64,000 bases of DNA from Agrypnia vestita (lineage: Eukaryota > Arthropoda > Insecta > Trichoptera > Phryganeidae), in assembly GCA_016648135.1 (NCBI GenBank), contig JADDOH010011076.1, positions 29,666 through 93,665 of the forward strand, in the 5' to 3' direction. The notes beneath the pieces were generated by a model. It made no database searches and had not been told where the DNA came from. It saw only the letters and a list, made by a program, of their open reading frames with translations. Shown here one piece after another: positions 47,362 to 59,239 of this stretch. Position numbers and translations under genes: made by a program. Positions within the stretch are counted from its first letter, which is position 1. Every line of letters begins with the position of its first letter.

Positions 47362-48159
47362 ATTAGTCAGTCATTTACGTATACATTACGTGAAATTTCA
47401 AATACTTATTTACATATTAATTGACATCTCCTGAAAAATAATTGTATGGTTTGATTTAAGGTTAGCTTCATAATAATATGTTGAAATAGATAAGTGTTTC
47501 ACCTAGATCGAAAGAAATTAAATACAATATGCAATATCGTAAAACCGTCACTAATGCATCAGGCAGATTTACGCATGCATATATGCATAAATACATGATA
47601 TTAGGGCAAATTGTATCCGCAAACCCCCACCCTGACTCCTACCTCCTCGCCCTTTCCCTCATCCCTATTCCTGTGTTGTAGTCAACACACATACTTTTCA
47701 AATTCAGTTTCTTTCCATTATATAGCTATAATATTGTTTGTTGTTTACTACTATTTATTAATTAACTCAAAAATACCTTCTCTCTTATCCAACTTTGGTC
47801 TCGAATTACAGCGCCTTAAAAATTTGTGATTCTTTTTAATTGTACAAATAATGCATTGTGCAATATAATGGTTAAAAGTGTTAAGTTCTTTTAATTGTAA
47901 AATATAATGCATTGTACAATATAATGGTTAAAACTATTAAGTTTCCTTATTAATAAGTAAATAGATATGAATGAAAAAATAGTAATATCTTTATACGTCT
48001 ATTTAAAATTAAAATAAAATAAAAACATTTTTCATAATTACACCACGGAAGCTCTCTATAACTTATTGTGGGTACCTAGGGCTCTATTAAATAGATTAAT
48101 TTCATAAAAATGTGTGGAAATCTAAACGCTTTTTTAATTATTGTTAATTTATTTTGCAG
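47362..48159. other. Sequence upstream of the FAS1 exon, probably intron
   Basis: AT-rich with a pyrimidine tract and TTTATTTTGCAG just before 48160. I find no earlier exon or signal-peptide exon here, so the 5' part of the gene lies further left, unrecognised, or outside the window. Confidence 0.55.
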
Positions 48160-50952
48160 AATGAGAACATAGCTGATCCAAGAAGACAATTAAGCTACAA
48201 CCAACAAGAACAAATATTTAGCGACGTCCAACAACACCACAGATTTGGTCTGCAGCAGAGTGCTTCAAACGATTTCATCAGACAACCACATTTGCAAAAC
48301 AACTTTCCTGCACAGCCGTCTCCGCAGAGCCAGCAACCGATTCCGTTTTCGCAAACCCCGCAGCAGTTTGTCGTGCAACAATCAGTACCATTTAGATCTA
48401 TCCCTCAGCAGGCATCACAGCCCATCATCCAATCGCAGGTTCCATTTCAACTACCGTTAAATGAGAATAACCCAACTTTTTTACCTCAGCCAACTTTAAA
48501 TCAACAACCCCAACAAGCGAATTTGCAATTTCAGCAGCCTTTACCTCAAGCTAAAGACAATTTCTATCAACAAACTCTTCAATCAAACGGACATCAACAA
48601 TCAAATCAAATTCCACTGCAAACATTGAGGACGAGTCAGCAAATAGTACCACAGGCTCCAACTCTACATTCTTTCTTACCGACTATTCCAACTCCAGATA
48701 TACAACAGCCAAATAATTACAATTTCCAAGAGTTCAGGCAGAATTCTCCCGTAATATCATCAAATGTTCCCGAAACACTGCACGTTGTCAATCCGCCTTC
48801 CAGGCAGAATCACGCCCAAATAGCTTTCCAAAATACGTTAGGACCGAGTCCTCTATTTTCTTCGAGTCAAAGCACACAATTGCAGAGTTTGTTGGAAGAA
48901 GAGAGACAACAGGATCTAGAAAGGCTAAGAGATCTTCAAGAACGTCAGAAAATTATTCAAAAACACAAACTATTCCTAGAAAGACAGCAACAAAAGCAAC
49001 AACAAAAAGTACAGAAATTACACGAAGACTTTACGAGTAAGCAAAAGAAAAAACAAGAAGAAATTTATGCAACCGCTAAACCAATATCCGATTTCACGCA
49101 GAACACTCAGTCACAACCCAGAGAAATCTTGCAACACGAAATAGATTTATTCCGCAAAGCTGTAAAACAGCATGAAGAATTGCATCCTACGACGACACCT
49201 CTTACAACGACAACCAAAGCAGCACCGAGAAGACCATCTTCTAAGAGCAGGACCCGACAAAGGGCCAAGTCGCGATCAGAAAACGATAATCAAGAATTGT
49301 ACATTCAAGCGAATAGACAAAAAATTTACAAGCAGCTTAAATCGATTCTCAATGAAAATGGAGAACATAAAATTGATGACGCAGACACAGGCGATGTTGT
49401 GCCAAATAAATTGCAGTACGTTCAGAAACAAGATATACTGAACCAATTGAAACTGGCCATAGCTGAAAACTCTGATGAAATAAATGGAAAAAATTTTACA
49501 TCTAGGGAAATTTCTTTACCAAATGGTGAAAAGTTTGAGGTCATTAAAACAACAGACCCAAATTTGATCGCTGGAGCCACTCCTTTATCGGGTGATAACT
49601 CAGTGTCGCTGTCTCAGAGAATATCATCATCCCTTAATCAAATTAGTACCACGATACCTACCAAACAATCTAAAATATCTTTTGATGATTTGACAAAGGA
49701 TGTGTTACCTCCCGGAGCTGATTACGAAATAATAAGGCAGGGTGGAAATGGAAAATTGGAGGACGTTGGAAAAATACCGATTTCTAATCAGAAAAAAGTA
49801 ACATTTGTTTTTATCGAAGAACAGAATGATGGAACTTACAAAGTCAAAGGTGTCAAAGGAAATGACGATTCTAAAGAGGCAGTTCCAGACGTCGATAGTA
49901 TTCTAACAAGGATTAAAGATGGTGAACTCCAATTACCTCCTGTAACCAAGAGAACTAAAGTATCTACGGTAACTAAATCTCCATTCACTGGGTCTAGCGT
50001 AAGAGATTCATATCATTCCTCCAGAACTGTTTCCACGACTCATGCAACTAGACCACCTACAACTGTTGTAAAATCAACAACACCTAGAAGACCAGAAACT
50101 ACATTCATCGATCATTTCGAGGCAACCAAATTACATTCTCCAGTTACAACCACTCCAAGATATTATAATTCTCCTTCGTCTCTTTCTATCAATCATAATG
50201 GAAGTCCTTCGAGTGTTTTCGAAGATTACGATTCGACGACGTATCCGACTACAAATTATTTTAAATCATCTCAAGCTGAAAAAAAATTAGAAAGAAACAT
50301 CGAACCTAGTTCGCTTCCTTACACGCAGTCTCCCCCTACGACTGTCAACGGTCATCAGATGTACACGCAATCAGCCAGAAATTTAGACCAATCGTCTGGA
50401 TCAACATATAACAATCACAAGACAGAACAAACTGGGACAGCGTACAACAATCATAATACAGATGGGACAACATATAACAATCATAACACAGATGGGACAA
50501 CGTATAACAATCCTAAGACAGATGGGACAACGTATAACAATCATAAGACAGATCAATCAGTATTGTATTCACAAACGCCCAGTTTGACTTCTCCAACTTC
50601 GGCAAGTTACAGCAGCGACTCAATATCAATATTCCCCAGTTCGAGCACTTATTACCCAAGTACTAATTTGGTGCCACGATCGACTACTTCTAAATCAGTG
50701 CCAGAAACGGCTGGGTCACAACTAGCTTATACTAGTAGTAATCCCGGTTTGATCGAAACTTTAAAAGAAAATGGCCTATTTGCAACGGCCAAATACCTGA
50801 AGCAATCTGGTTTGGATACGATCTTGAACGAGACCGGACCTTATACAGTGTTTGCTCCAACAGATAAAGCATTCCGCACTTTGCTGATCCAGCTGGGAGG
50901 ACCCGATAAAGCAGAAGAGAAATTCAAAGAAAATCCCAGACTCTTGAGTGGT
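48160..50952 (+). CDS. FAS1 gene: large 2.8-kb exon
   Basis: 931 codons in one frame, phase 0 at both ends. The acceptor is TTTTGCAG at 48159 and the donor GTAAGT at 50953; without splicing the frame would stop at 50965, four codons past the border. It codes the low-complexity region and the first half of FAS1 domain 1 (GLIETLKENGLFATAKYLKQ, YTVFAPTDKAF, ending NPRLLSG). Confidence 0.92.
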
Positions 50953-53900
50953 GTAAGTATTCCATAAAAACATTTGTGAGCAAAACTTCAAATAATTTTA
51001 TTGTAAAACAATACTTCAATTATCTGGAAATTGCTTGGCCACATTCACAATACTTAATGTCATATTTTGAACGCAGGTTAATTTTTTCGTATTTGCAGCT
51101 ATTATTGCACCACGTGATCCCGGGTTCATTTGAGATCGCAGCACTGCAGGATGAAATGACTGGAGTTTCCTTAGCCGGCACCCAATTGAGAGTCAACCAG
51201 TACGATATGCACGATGTAGAATGGAATGAAATTAAGGTAAGATGTCGCAATGGTGAGGTATAAAATAATGTGATTTTAAAAGCAAAAGCAAAAAAAATTC
51301 ACTTCTCTGGTGACAGCGCTACGATGATGATGACTACTTGGACATAAAAATAAACAACTAATGTAAAGTTGAAATTCAAACATAAAAAATCCATAATTTT
51401 TTACTGTAGTAATTAGCTATATGTTTTTCTTTCTGTGTTGTCCCCCCTTTTTGCCCCGTAAGGGAGTGCTCTCTTCCGGTCCCCTTAATTGCCCCGGTCT
51501 GTTTTGCTATCACCCGTGAATGTTATATATTATGTTTTATTTTTCTTTCTCTATTTATGTTTTGTAATATTTTTGTAATCTGTTTTTAATAAAGAAATGA
51601 ATAGCCGGCGGTAAATTTTGGATGGCAGCCGTTCGGCCCACTTGTTTTAACTGTTCGCCCGGTTGCTTTTAGCATTAAAAAAATTCCAATCAGGTGGCGA
51701 ATGAGAAGGACCGAAATAGGAGCTTTTGCTTACAAAAGAGGGTGGGTCTGCCTTCATTGTAGTAATTAGCTAGTATTGTCACGGCGGTTAAAGTCATACA
51801 TTGTCTATCAATAATATTATTATTTCAATAAAAGGAGCATGATTCATCAAATTCGGCTTCCAGGTGACCACAGTGAATGGGGCAAGAGTGATATCGGAAA
51901 AGCAAGACATACACATACCGCAAGGCATAGCCCATGCCGTGGATCGGGTGATGTTCCCGCTTCCGGTCGGAGACATCGTCCAAACTCTTCAAGCAGATAG
52001 AGAACGAAGGTTCACCAACTTCCTGAAGGCGCTCTTCTCCAGTGGCCTGGCGGATTCCTTGACGGGAAGCGGTAAGCCCATAAACTAAACCAGATTCTTT
52101 AATTTAAATAATGGAAAAGCACACGAGTTATTCTCAAACAGAATCTTAAAGATAAAACTGCGATACCACCCAAAACTTCAAGAGAAGAGATACGAAAGAT
52201 TGGCCGGTAAAAAATGGGGAGATAGGTTACTTTTACGAACTTTGCTGACTCATCTCTCAGTCAAGAGTATTTTAAAAATATTATTATATTCAAGGACACA
52301 TTATTATTGTGAAGTTGCAATTTTTTCAAAAAAAGTTCTGTGAAATTTAAAACCAAATTAATTAATCAATTAGAAAGTCATAGAGAAAAATCAAATCCAC
52401 GAAAAAATATTTGGCTGCTACCCGGGATTGAACCACGGATCTCCTCCTTTCCGGGGCAGGCGCGTTATCCAATTACGCTATAGAAGCCTTGTATATTTCC
52501 ATGAATATATCGACCTAATCTATAAGTCTTTTATTAATTGATTAACATTTATTATCCATTTTTAGAGCAATCCACTTTTTCTGATACGGTAGGCACAAAT
52601 TAGGTATTTAGCGTTCCTGCCACCAGAGGAAGCCAGAATTAACTGTTTAATTCATTTTTACTTTTTGGACATATTTGATATTTGCATATATATTGCAACT
52701 GCACAATAAGAATGTGTTTTTGAATATAATTTAAGTATGTTGTATCAAATATGTCCAAAAAATAAAAATGAATTAAACAGTTAATTCTGGCGTCCTCTAG
52801 CGGCAGGAACGCTAAGTACCTAATTTGTGCCTACCGTATCAGAAAAAGTGGATTGCTCTAAAAATGGATAATAAATATTAATCAATTAATAAATGAGACT
52901 TACAGATATGGTCGATATATTCACGGATATATATATACAAGGCGTCTATAGCGTAATTGGATAATGCGCCTGCCCCGGAAAGGAGGAGATCCGTGGTTCG
53001 AATCCCGGTAGCAGCCAAATATTTTTTCGTAGATTTGATATTTCTCTATGACTTTCTAATTGATTAATTAATTTGGTTTTAACATAATTTTAAATCATGT
53101 TTAAAAAACAACATTTATCAAGCTCAAAAAAATAATGGTCAGAAAAGATTAGGTTTATTTTAAAAAATCTGTTTTTTTTAATCTGGTACCTTCTTATTGG
53201 GTAACTGGATACATTTTTTGGTACTTGCATTTTTAATAGGAGCATGAAACAGATTTCGATTTCAATATGAACATGATTTCTGTCAGGTTTTAAAAAAAAA
53301 CAGTCGGGTAATCAAGTGGTGGGTTCTGGAACTTCATTCATAATAGTTAACTAAGTAAGTAACCATCACGCCGTTTCTTGCAGGAGTAGGCAGAAAGGAC
53401 AAAACGCCACTTTCTTCTATCTGGGCACACCTCTTTTGCTTAGACCACATTCATACATCTTCTCATACACATTCTTCGGTTATTGAAGCTTTTATCAGGG
53501 CCATCCTCTATATTTTTATTTCTATTTGATTTATCTGATCTCGAACAATGCGAGTTTCTGCTGCCTTCAAAACTCGTCTCATATATTTTCTTCACAATCT
53601 TCATGACCAAACTATTATCTATTACACTAGAGCCAGCAATACATTAACATCTACTTTGTTCATTCCTCACTCTATCGAACAAATATTTATGACACATGCG
53701 TCTAAGGCCCGGTTGTTTCAAGTTCGATCAAAGTAAGCGGTCGATAAAAGCATAGATTTTTACGAAAACGGATCGTCTGATTGGTGGAGAACGTAAAATT
53801 TCAGTTTAAACTCTACGCTTACTTTGATCGAATTTGAAACAACCGGGCCTAAGCGACAGCATTTCCGTCGCACTCATATCTTTTCATGCTAGCATACATT

Positions 53901-56900
53901 GAAACATGTATATGTATTGATTTAGGGGTAATAGGCATGATGACAGTATTAAAAAATTAGAGAAAAAAATATTTTGAAAGGATTCTAAAAAATGATCTAG
54001 TTTTTTAAAATATATATTTATTTAATTTAATATACACATAGAGATTAATAAGATTTTCAATAAAATAAAAGTATAAAATTCTGCACCGGTCAGTATGAAT
54101 GACGTCACACCTAAGTAACCATTACCGTGTATCTTAAACTGTTGTCATAGACACAATGCAATATTTACTTAGGCTTGATGTCACGCAATAACACCTGCGG
54201 GCGTTTTCGCGCGAAATTAAAAATAGGTACATGAAAATGTAATTATTTACGTAAAAAACTTAGTTTATTACAGAAATAATGTTATTTTCGGTAATAGTAG
54301 ACGTGTACCTACATCGTAGAAGGTTATTTCAAAATCTGTTCACGCCATAGAGTATATAAAAACTATATAATCTAAGGTTCACGCCTATTCGTTTCAGGCT
54401 CACCGCCTAGAGTAATGTTACCATTCAAAAAGCACCACATTAACTGGAAAATATAATACAAAGTCAAATACATATATATATAACTGGAAAAATACCACAA
54501 GATTATTTTATTTACCTTTCAACTTTAAAAAAGTCTAAATAATAGGTCCTTAGTTAAAATAAAAACGAATCTTCTCTAAAATCACGTAAAGTCAAATGGG
54601 AAGTCCCCAACACATCGATTCGTCATTCGCAACTGCGCGCTGCGTCGGCCAGTGGTATGTTCTCGTGCGGTTCGTTATATGTCTACAGCATATTAATTTT
54701 ATTCAAAGTTAATTAACAACTACAGACCATCAAAATATATACACATGGAATGTAAGGTATAAAAGCAAAGACAGCAATATCCAAAAAATAGAAAGCAATC
54801 ATCGAGGCTTACTAATTTATAATGTACGGAATTCGACATTTTATAGGAAACACATCGCCTTTAAATTTATAGGAAATATGATTTTGGATAACATAAAATC
54901 TAGAATTCGGTACATTGCAATCCTCGGTGACTGCATTCAAAACACTTTTTTATTTTTTCGGATGTTTTTTTTTATTCCTTAGAGTCTGCGATACTCTGAG
55001 TAGGTACTCTACATGTGGCTAGACCGCCTAATCTACAACTACACATACAAGTGCGTCAGCTCTATAACTTTGACACTTTTACAAAAATATTTATTATGAT
55101 GAACATCGTGTGTTTCATAATTTTACATGATTTCGAAAGGGTAAAAAATTATAATCAAAAACCCACTATATTTTTTTAGATATTGCTGCCTTTGCTTTTA
55201 TACCCCACAACTAACATAACATAACTAACTGACTTGGTATACAACCTGATTCCGCGGCTGGTTCCAATACGTTTGACTACGAGCTTGTAAATTTTGAAAC
55301 CACCTAGAGTGTTATTTAATTATGAAAAGGTCAAAATAAATACTCTTAAAAGGAATAATGTCTTAGGAAATATGTTGAGCTTTATTACAGGAAGACGTAT
55401 ATACCATTACTCAAGAGACTCGGTTACGAAAGACTTTTTAAAATTATAAAAAAATAACGAAATAACGATTACAGGGGGATTTGATTTTGCAAGAATAAAT
55501 TATTTAAACGTGTTTTAAAAATACGCGAGAGGGACATTCTTTTTCTGTGACCCAACCCCCTGACCCTAAACCAACTTTTTTTTGGGATCCATCATTAATT
55601 TTAATTTTTTTTCTAATTATCCCAGAACTTTGCGGGATAATCAGTCACTGGAAAAAGGCATAGATCAGTCTCGATTACATTTCATTTGTTTTCAGATTCA
55701 AAAACCTTCACCGTGTTCGCCCCGACTGACAGAGCCTTTTCAGGCCTCACTTCTGAAGAGCTGCACTCCACGGTGACTGATAAGGAGAAGGCCAAGGAGC
55801 TGGTGATGAAGCACGTCAGCCCTGGCACTCTGTTCAGTGCAGGAATGAGGTATTATCAGGTCAAAGACAGCATTGTCCAAGGAAAACCAATCACGTTACA
55901 AAAAACTGCAGGTTTGTTACAGAAATAACTGTTTTTTCTTCTTAATTTTTTTTTTGTTATTTTTGATTTCTTTATGAGTACCTACTAAAATTATTTAACT
56001 ACTTATAAACCTTATTTCACGTAGTATTTTTTCGCGACTTCTAAGTACGACAAATATTACATAATAATACAAATATTAATGAGTACCTATTAAATATTAA
56101 TCATAAATAGTGCATAAGTAAGGGGTGTTTTTAGAGGTATTTTTTGCAATGAAATAAAACACATAAAAATCGTAGTAATGCTCTCATAGTGTTGGCTTTA
56201 TTGAAATGATAATTTTTTTGCCATTAGTGTTTAAATATAAGGTATTTTTAAGAGATTTTTTTTGAATTGATAACACTTTTCCAGCGACAGCCAATTTGAC
56301 AGCTGACAGTTGATTTGTGCTCAGTTTGGTTTGACATTTAACCACGAATAGACTTATGCCAGAATAACTTGCTTGCAAACTGTGCAAATTTATTTCGAAG
56401 ATCGTGGTACCGTAACCATATTTAAACACTGATGGCATAAAATTACCTTTCAAATAAAGCCATGGCCATTGCACAATTTTTATGTGCTTTATTTCATTTT
56501 AAAATTCTATACATCTAAAAAAACACTCTGTACCAGAACAGTACGTATGACGTACTGTATTTTATGGATGTGTGTGTACCTACGGTTTCCCCCGTATTCT
56601 AATATTATCTAATAATAATAATAACCACCCCTATTCTCACGATATCAAGATTGCAGTTATATATCGTATTTATTTTATCTATACTTGAAAAATCAGTCGA
56701 AATATGAACTTAGACGCGATAAAAATAATATCAGTTACTTACATGCCACAAAGTTAACTGCCACGTCAAATAATGTATTTTTTTAAATTTACACATAAAT
56801 GAACATTGATGCCTTAGTTAATTCAAAGAAGATTCAACTTTATAAGTGAGAATTAATTTTCTATGAAACTTATAATTTCTTGAATAATTTGAATTATAAT

Positions 56901-57193
56901 TTTAAATATTTATTATTTCAACAAAATAAAACTTATCACAGTACAAGTTCCGACATTTTTTTAAATATAACCAAAAGCTTAGGTATTATTAAACATAATC
57001 GAGGGTATTCGATGGAATCGCTGTATCGTAAAACTGGGCGGTATATATTAGAATAATTTGGTGTTTTTTAAAATAATGAATGACGTATTTATTTTTGTTT
57101 TCAGGTCGCATAAAGGTAAATGCAGGCCATGTCATCACCCACAATATTCCGGCTACAAACGGGGTCATCCACGCGATTGACACTCTTCTATAA
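48160..57193 (+). CDS. FAS1 (fasciclin) domain extracellular protein, 5' partial
   Basis: Five exons can be joined in frame: 48160-50952, 51099-51236, 51864-52071, 55696-55911 and 57105-57193 (stop TAA), giving 1147 visible residues. The first exon opens after a TTTTGCAG acceptor with no ATG in range, so upstream exons with the start and probable signal peptide are missing. Visible residues 1-230 are rich in Gln, Pro and Asn; 240-305 are a charged coiled-coil-like stretch; 330-860 are Ser/Thr-rich with a 10-residue repeat. Residues about 860-1011 and 1012-1147 are two FAS1 domains, each with a TVFAPTD H1 motif and an HVIPG- or HVSPG-type H2 region, and each ending HAVDRV or HAIDTL. FAS1 domains act in cell adhesion outside the cell. 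The insect orthologue name is not known to me; no symbol given. Confidence 0.9.
50401..50550 (+). repeat. 30-bp coding tandem repeat in the FAS1 gene
   Basis: Units coding TTYNNHNTDG or close variants (STYNNHKTEQ, TAYNNHNTDG, TTYNNPKTDG) sit at residues about 747-797, five copies with a small insert after the first. Every unit is 30 bp, so copy number could change without shifting the frame. Asn, Thr and Asp-rich spacer-like sequence. Confidence 0.9.
51099..51236 (+). CDS. FAS1 gene exon: middle of FAS1 domain 1
   Basis: Acceptor TTTGCAG, then 46 codons reading LLLHHVIPGSFEIAALQDEM, LAGTQLRVNQYDMHD and VEWNEIK, then donor GTAAGA. Phase 0 at both ends. The HHVIPG segment is the second conserved FAS1 motif. 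Confidence 0.92.
51405..51772. mobile_element. Retroposed fragment with exact 15-bp target duplication
   Basis: TGTAGTAATTAGCTA occurs at 51405-51419 and 51758-51772, enclosing 338 bp inside the second intron of the FAS1 gene. The interior has CCCCCCTTTTTGCCCCGTAA and AATAAAG, and on the minus strand GTGGGCCGAACGGCTGCCAT. A target duplication of this length is typical of target-primed reverse transcription. The element family is not identified; the A-rich end on the minus strand suggests minus orientation. Confidence 0.75.
51864..52071 (+). CDS. FAS1 gene exon: end of domain 1, start of domain 2
   Basis: Acceptor TTCCAG, then VTTVNGARVISEKQDIHIPQ, GIAHAVDRVMFPLP (end of FAS1 domain 1) and DRERRFTNFLKALFSSGLAD (start of domain 2), donor GTAAGC. 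The exon ends in phase 1. Confidence 0.92.
52413..52488 (-). tRNA. tRNA-like sequence (left arm of palindrome)
   Basis: 76 nt on the minus strand: GGCTTCT acceptor strand pairing with AGCAGCC (one mismatch), A-box-like TAGCGTAATTGGATAACGCG, anticodon-arm region GCCCCGGAAAGG, and T arm GTGGTTCAATCCCGGG. The expected U33 is C and the anticodon stem pairs poorly in either register; a CCG (Arg) reading is possible. tRNA-derived SINE head or pseudogene is most likely. Confidence 0.5.
52941..53016 (+). tRNA. tRNA-like sequence (right arm of palindrome)
   Basis: Mirror of 52413-52488 with a few changes: GGCGTCT at the 5' end (two acceptor mismatches) but a perfect B box GGTTCGAATCC. It keeps the same odd anticodon region, so the defects predate the palindrome. 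Each copy has one feature better than the other. Confidence 0.5.
53353..53900 (-). pseudogene. LINE C-terminal fragment in FAS1 intron
   Basis: Read on the minus strand, it ends CGGCGTGATGG at about 53353 with a TTACTTACTTAGT tail, and carries a decayed RRKWRFVLSAYSCKKRRDG block and a YNRSISMNKVD-like region. A Harbinger-like MITE (53706-53849) sits inside it; LINE-like sequence continues at 53853 with CGACAGCATTTCCGTCG. Same family as 46895, opposite orientation to the host gene. Confidence 0.65.
53706..53849. mobile_element. Harbinger-like MITE with TAA target duplication
   Basis: Ends GGCCCGGTTGTTTCAAGTTC and the mirror, flanked by TAA at 53703-53705 and 53850-53852, the TWA target type of PIF/Harbinger elements. 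144 bp, strong fold-back, no coding sequence. Relatives at 57934 and 63257. Confidence 0.8.
53901..54741. other. FAS1 intron sequence, nothing recognised
   Basis: Intronic, AT-rich; no domain, RNA or clear repeat partner. Confidence 0.45.
54742..55212. mobile_element. MITE related to 44867-45440, with insertion
   Basis: Left end GGTATAAAAGCAAAGACAGC; right end the mirror, ATATTGCTGCCTTTGCTTTT then ATACCCC near 55205. The interior is interrupted from about 54965 by a block (CAAGTGCGTCAGCTCTATAA, TTATTATGATGAACATC) that also occurs alone at 61700-61770. Confidence 0.6.
55696..55911 (+). CDS. FAS1 gene exon: core of FAS1 domain 2
   Basis: Acceptor TTTTCAG, first codon split (G/AT), then SKTFTVFAPTDRAFSGLTSE, KAKELVMKHVSPGTLFSAGM and VQGKPITLQKTAG. 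Ends in phase 1 before donor GTTTGT, which is weaker than the others but is the only one that joins to the final exon in frame. Confidence 0.88.
56123..56528. mobile_element. MITE of about 400 bp in last FAS1 intron
   Basis: Inverted ends GGTGTTTTTAGAGGTAT and the mirror of GTGTTTTTTTAGATGTATAG, with AAATAAAACACATAAAAATC and its mirror further in, and GCCATTAGTGTTTAAATATA. Intact relative of the split MITE at 14549-16735. No coding sequence. Confidence 0.7.
57105..57193 (+). CDS. FAS1 gene last exon
   Basis: Acceptor TTTTCAG; GT completes the split Gly codon, then RIKVNAGHVITHNIPATNGV and IHAIDTLL, stop TAA at 57191-57193. This is the terminal strand-helix of FAS1 domain 2. No GPI-anchor signal or transmembrane segment follows, so the product is probably secreted. 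Confidence 0.92.
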
Positions 57194-57518
57194 AATTACA
57201 AATTCATCCAAAAATATATTTAATTATCTGGCTTCAGTGAAGCTACGTGCGAATATATTAAGTGGTTCAACCCAAACCATATTTAATACATTTTAACATA
57301 CATTGGGTAAAAAAATTTGCCTCGAGCGATGCCCTTAATGTCTTTGACTTATCTAAAATATTTAAAGAATTCGTACTTTATTCAGCCATTTTAATTTCAA
57401 GTTAGTGTGTATATTATAAGAAATTAATTTTAATATTGTACATAACATTTACTAAATAATTAAGTTAAATAAGTTTGTAAATATTAAGGACCAATGAATG
57501 TTGTTATTTTTTTATTTA

Positions 57519-57524
57519 AATAAA
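57519..57524 (+). promoter_or_regulatory. Likely polyadenylation signal of FAS1 gene
   Basis: AATAAA lies 326 nt after the stop codon; a second AATAAA follows near 57565. The 3' UTR 57194-57540 is AT-rich without other features. Confidence 0.6.
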
Positions 57525-57933
57525 AGAGCGTAAAATTATTGTTTTTTATTTCTTTATGATTTTCAATAAAGTTTTGCATTCTAAGATAATTATTAATGCA
57601 CATGATAATAATGTAGATTAATCAGGGGCGTGCATTTCGTGTACATATTTAAAAAAATCTATGAATTATCACAATTTATAAATAATATTACAATTACAAA
57701 TCATAACAAATTATTTATAATCTGGTAAAAATGGGATGTTATTGTTACATAAAAATTCTCGTGAAATCTACGATTGTAAAAAGCACAGTCTATAATAAAT
57801 TCTAAGATATTTTGCTAATATTAATTGTGTTACACCTCTCAATTTACAACTGTCGCTATATTTATATGTACAACACACCTCTTATGTTCCTGTCGATACC
57901 GGAAGGCCTTATTTCACTCTGCAAACCTTATAA

Positions 57934-58078
57934 GGCCCGGTTGTTTCAAGTTGGATCAAAGTAAAAGTTCGTTTAAAGCATAGATTTTTGCGTTCTCCAC
58001 CAATCAAACAATCCGTTTCCGTAAAAATCTATGCTTTAAACGAACTTTTGATGTAATCTAACTTGAAACAACCGGGCC
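57934..58078. mobile_element. Harbinger-like MITE, nearly perfect fold-back
   Basis: GGCCCGGTTGTTTCAAGTT and its exact mirror end a 145-bp element whose inner halves (TTCGTTTAAAGCATAGATTT and mirror) also pair, leaving only a short loop. Left flank TAA, right flank TTT, so the target duplication has one or two changes. Same family as 53706. Confidence 0.8.
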
Positions 58079-59239
58079 TTTAGTGGCGTTAAAAGAATTG
58101 GACCTTTATAAAGAAAGGAAAAAATGCATTGGGCCCTAGAGCCCTACAAAGTGGAAGGATCCGCTAAATATGTATTGTATATCAGGTGTAAGAATACTAT
58201 TACGACAGTTAATCTATAAAAAACCTGCACAAAATCGGTTTCAATGTTACACTTCAGTGAAATAAAAAGAAGGATTATTTTTGGGCAATGTATCTCGTAT
58301 ATACTACAGAAAAAAAACTTTCCTTCGCTTTATGGCCATTTTTTCTTTACGACTATGGTTTGGTCTATAACCCGAAATATTAAAGGGATTTTACAATATT
58401 TTCACATGTTTTTATAATATGTAGGTACACGTAAGAAATGATTTTTTAAATTCCACAAATAAACTTCGCACTGTGGATTTAAGAAAATTATTAGTTCGTA
58501 TTAGCTTTAGCTAGCAAAAGTATCAAACCAAAGACATGTATCTATAGGTCGACTACAATCAAAAGACCATTCCCTAACTTTGTGCGGTAAGAAGAAAGTG
58601 GGGGCAAGTTGCCTGGTAAGCCCGTATTACAAGCCTCAATATAATATTCCATCTAAATATATATTTTTTAGTTTAAAAAAGGTTACTTACTTACTTGAAA
58701 AACTTATTTTGTGTTCATTTTTTGCATTGTAACAACACACATATTTTTTGCGCACATTCTTTTGAATGCGGTCTAGCTATACCAATGATATTTCGGGGCC
58801 CTATTTAATGTAGGACCTAAGGCATCGCATTGGCATTCGAGGAGTTACGCCCTTACGCCGTTGGTTATCTGGTAGTTTTAAAACTTGAATTGAATAGCCA
58901 TTTCGATCGATACCAGCACATCTCTAAACTCTCTCTCTGCACGCCACTGACGGACAGTAGTCTCGGAATGTTGGCACTCTAATGTCTTCTGAGTAGGTAA
59001 TTCTGTATCTATGTCAGAAAATAAATGTATTCGCAGCTGTTAGTAATATGGTAAGATAATTAACCCACCTGTATGTTCATTTTAGAAATATTACTGGTTC
59101 ATCTAATTTTTTAAATTGTTGTAATAAAATACATTTTAAAATCGTCATTCTTTAAGTGGGATATTACAAAAAAACAAGCGTAGGGCTTCATCATTCAAAG
59201 AGAGGATTTGAGCGGAATATAACGTTGTATCGATTATTT
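58079..59239. other. No recognisable feature
   Basis: Nothing coding or structured was recognised. No repeat partner noted. Confidence 0.45.

Larger units (their letters stand above)
52348..53082. repeat. 0.7-kb palindrome with a tRNA-like sequence in each arm
   Basis: Arms 52348-52680 and 52743-53082 are reverse complements around a spacer of about 62 bp, in the third intron of the FAS1 gene. Both arms carry AATTAACTGTTTAATTCATT-type sequence, a CTACCGTATCAGAAAAAGTG or mirror segment, and a tRNA-like sequence pointing outward near the end. Differences between arms are few. Confidence 0.9.

Noticed and set aside
48245..48460. Open frames in other phases within the FAS1 exon
   Set aside because: Shadows of the real Gln-rich reading frame.
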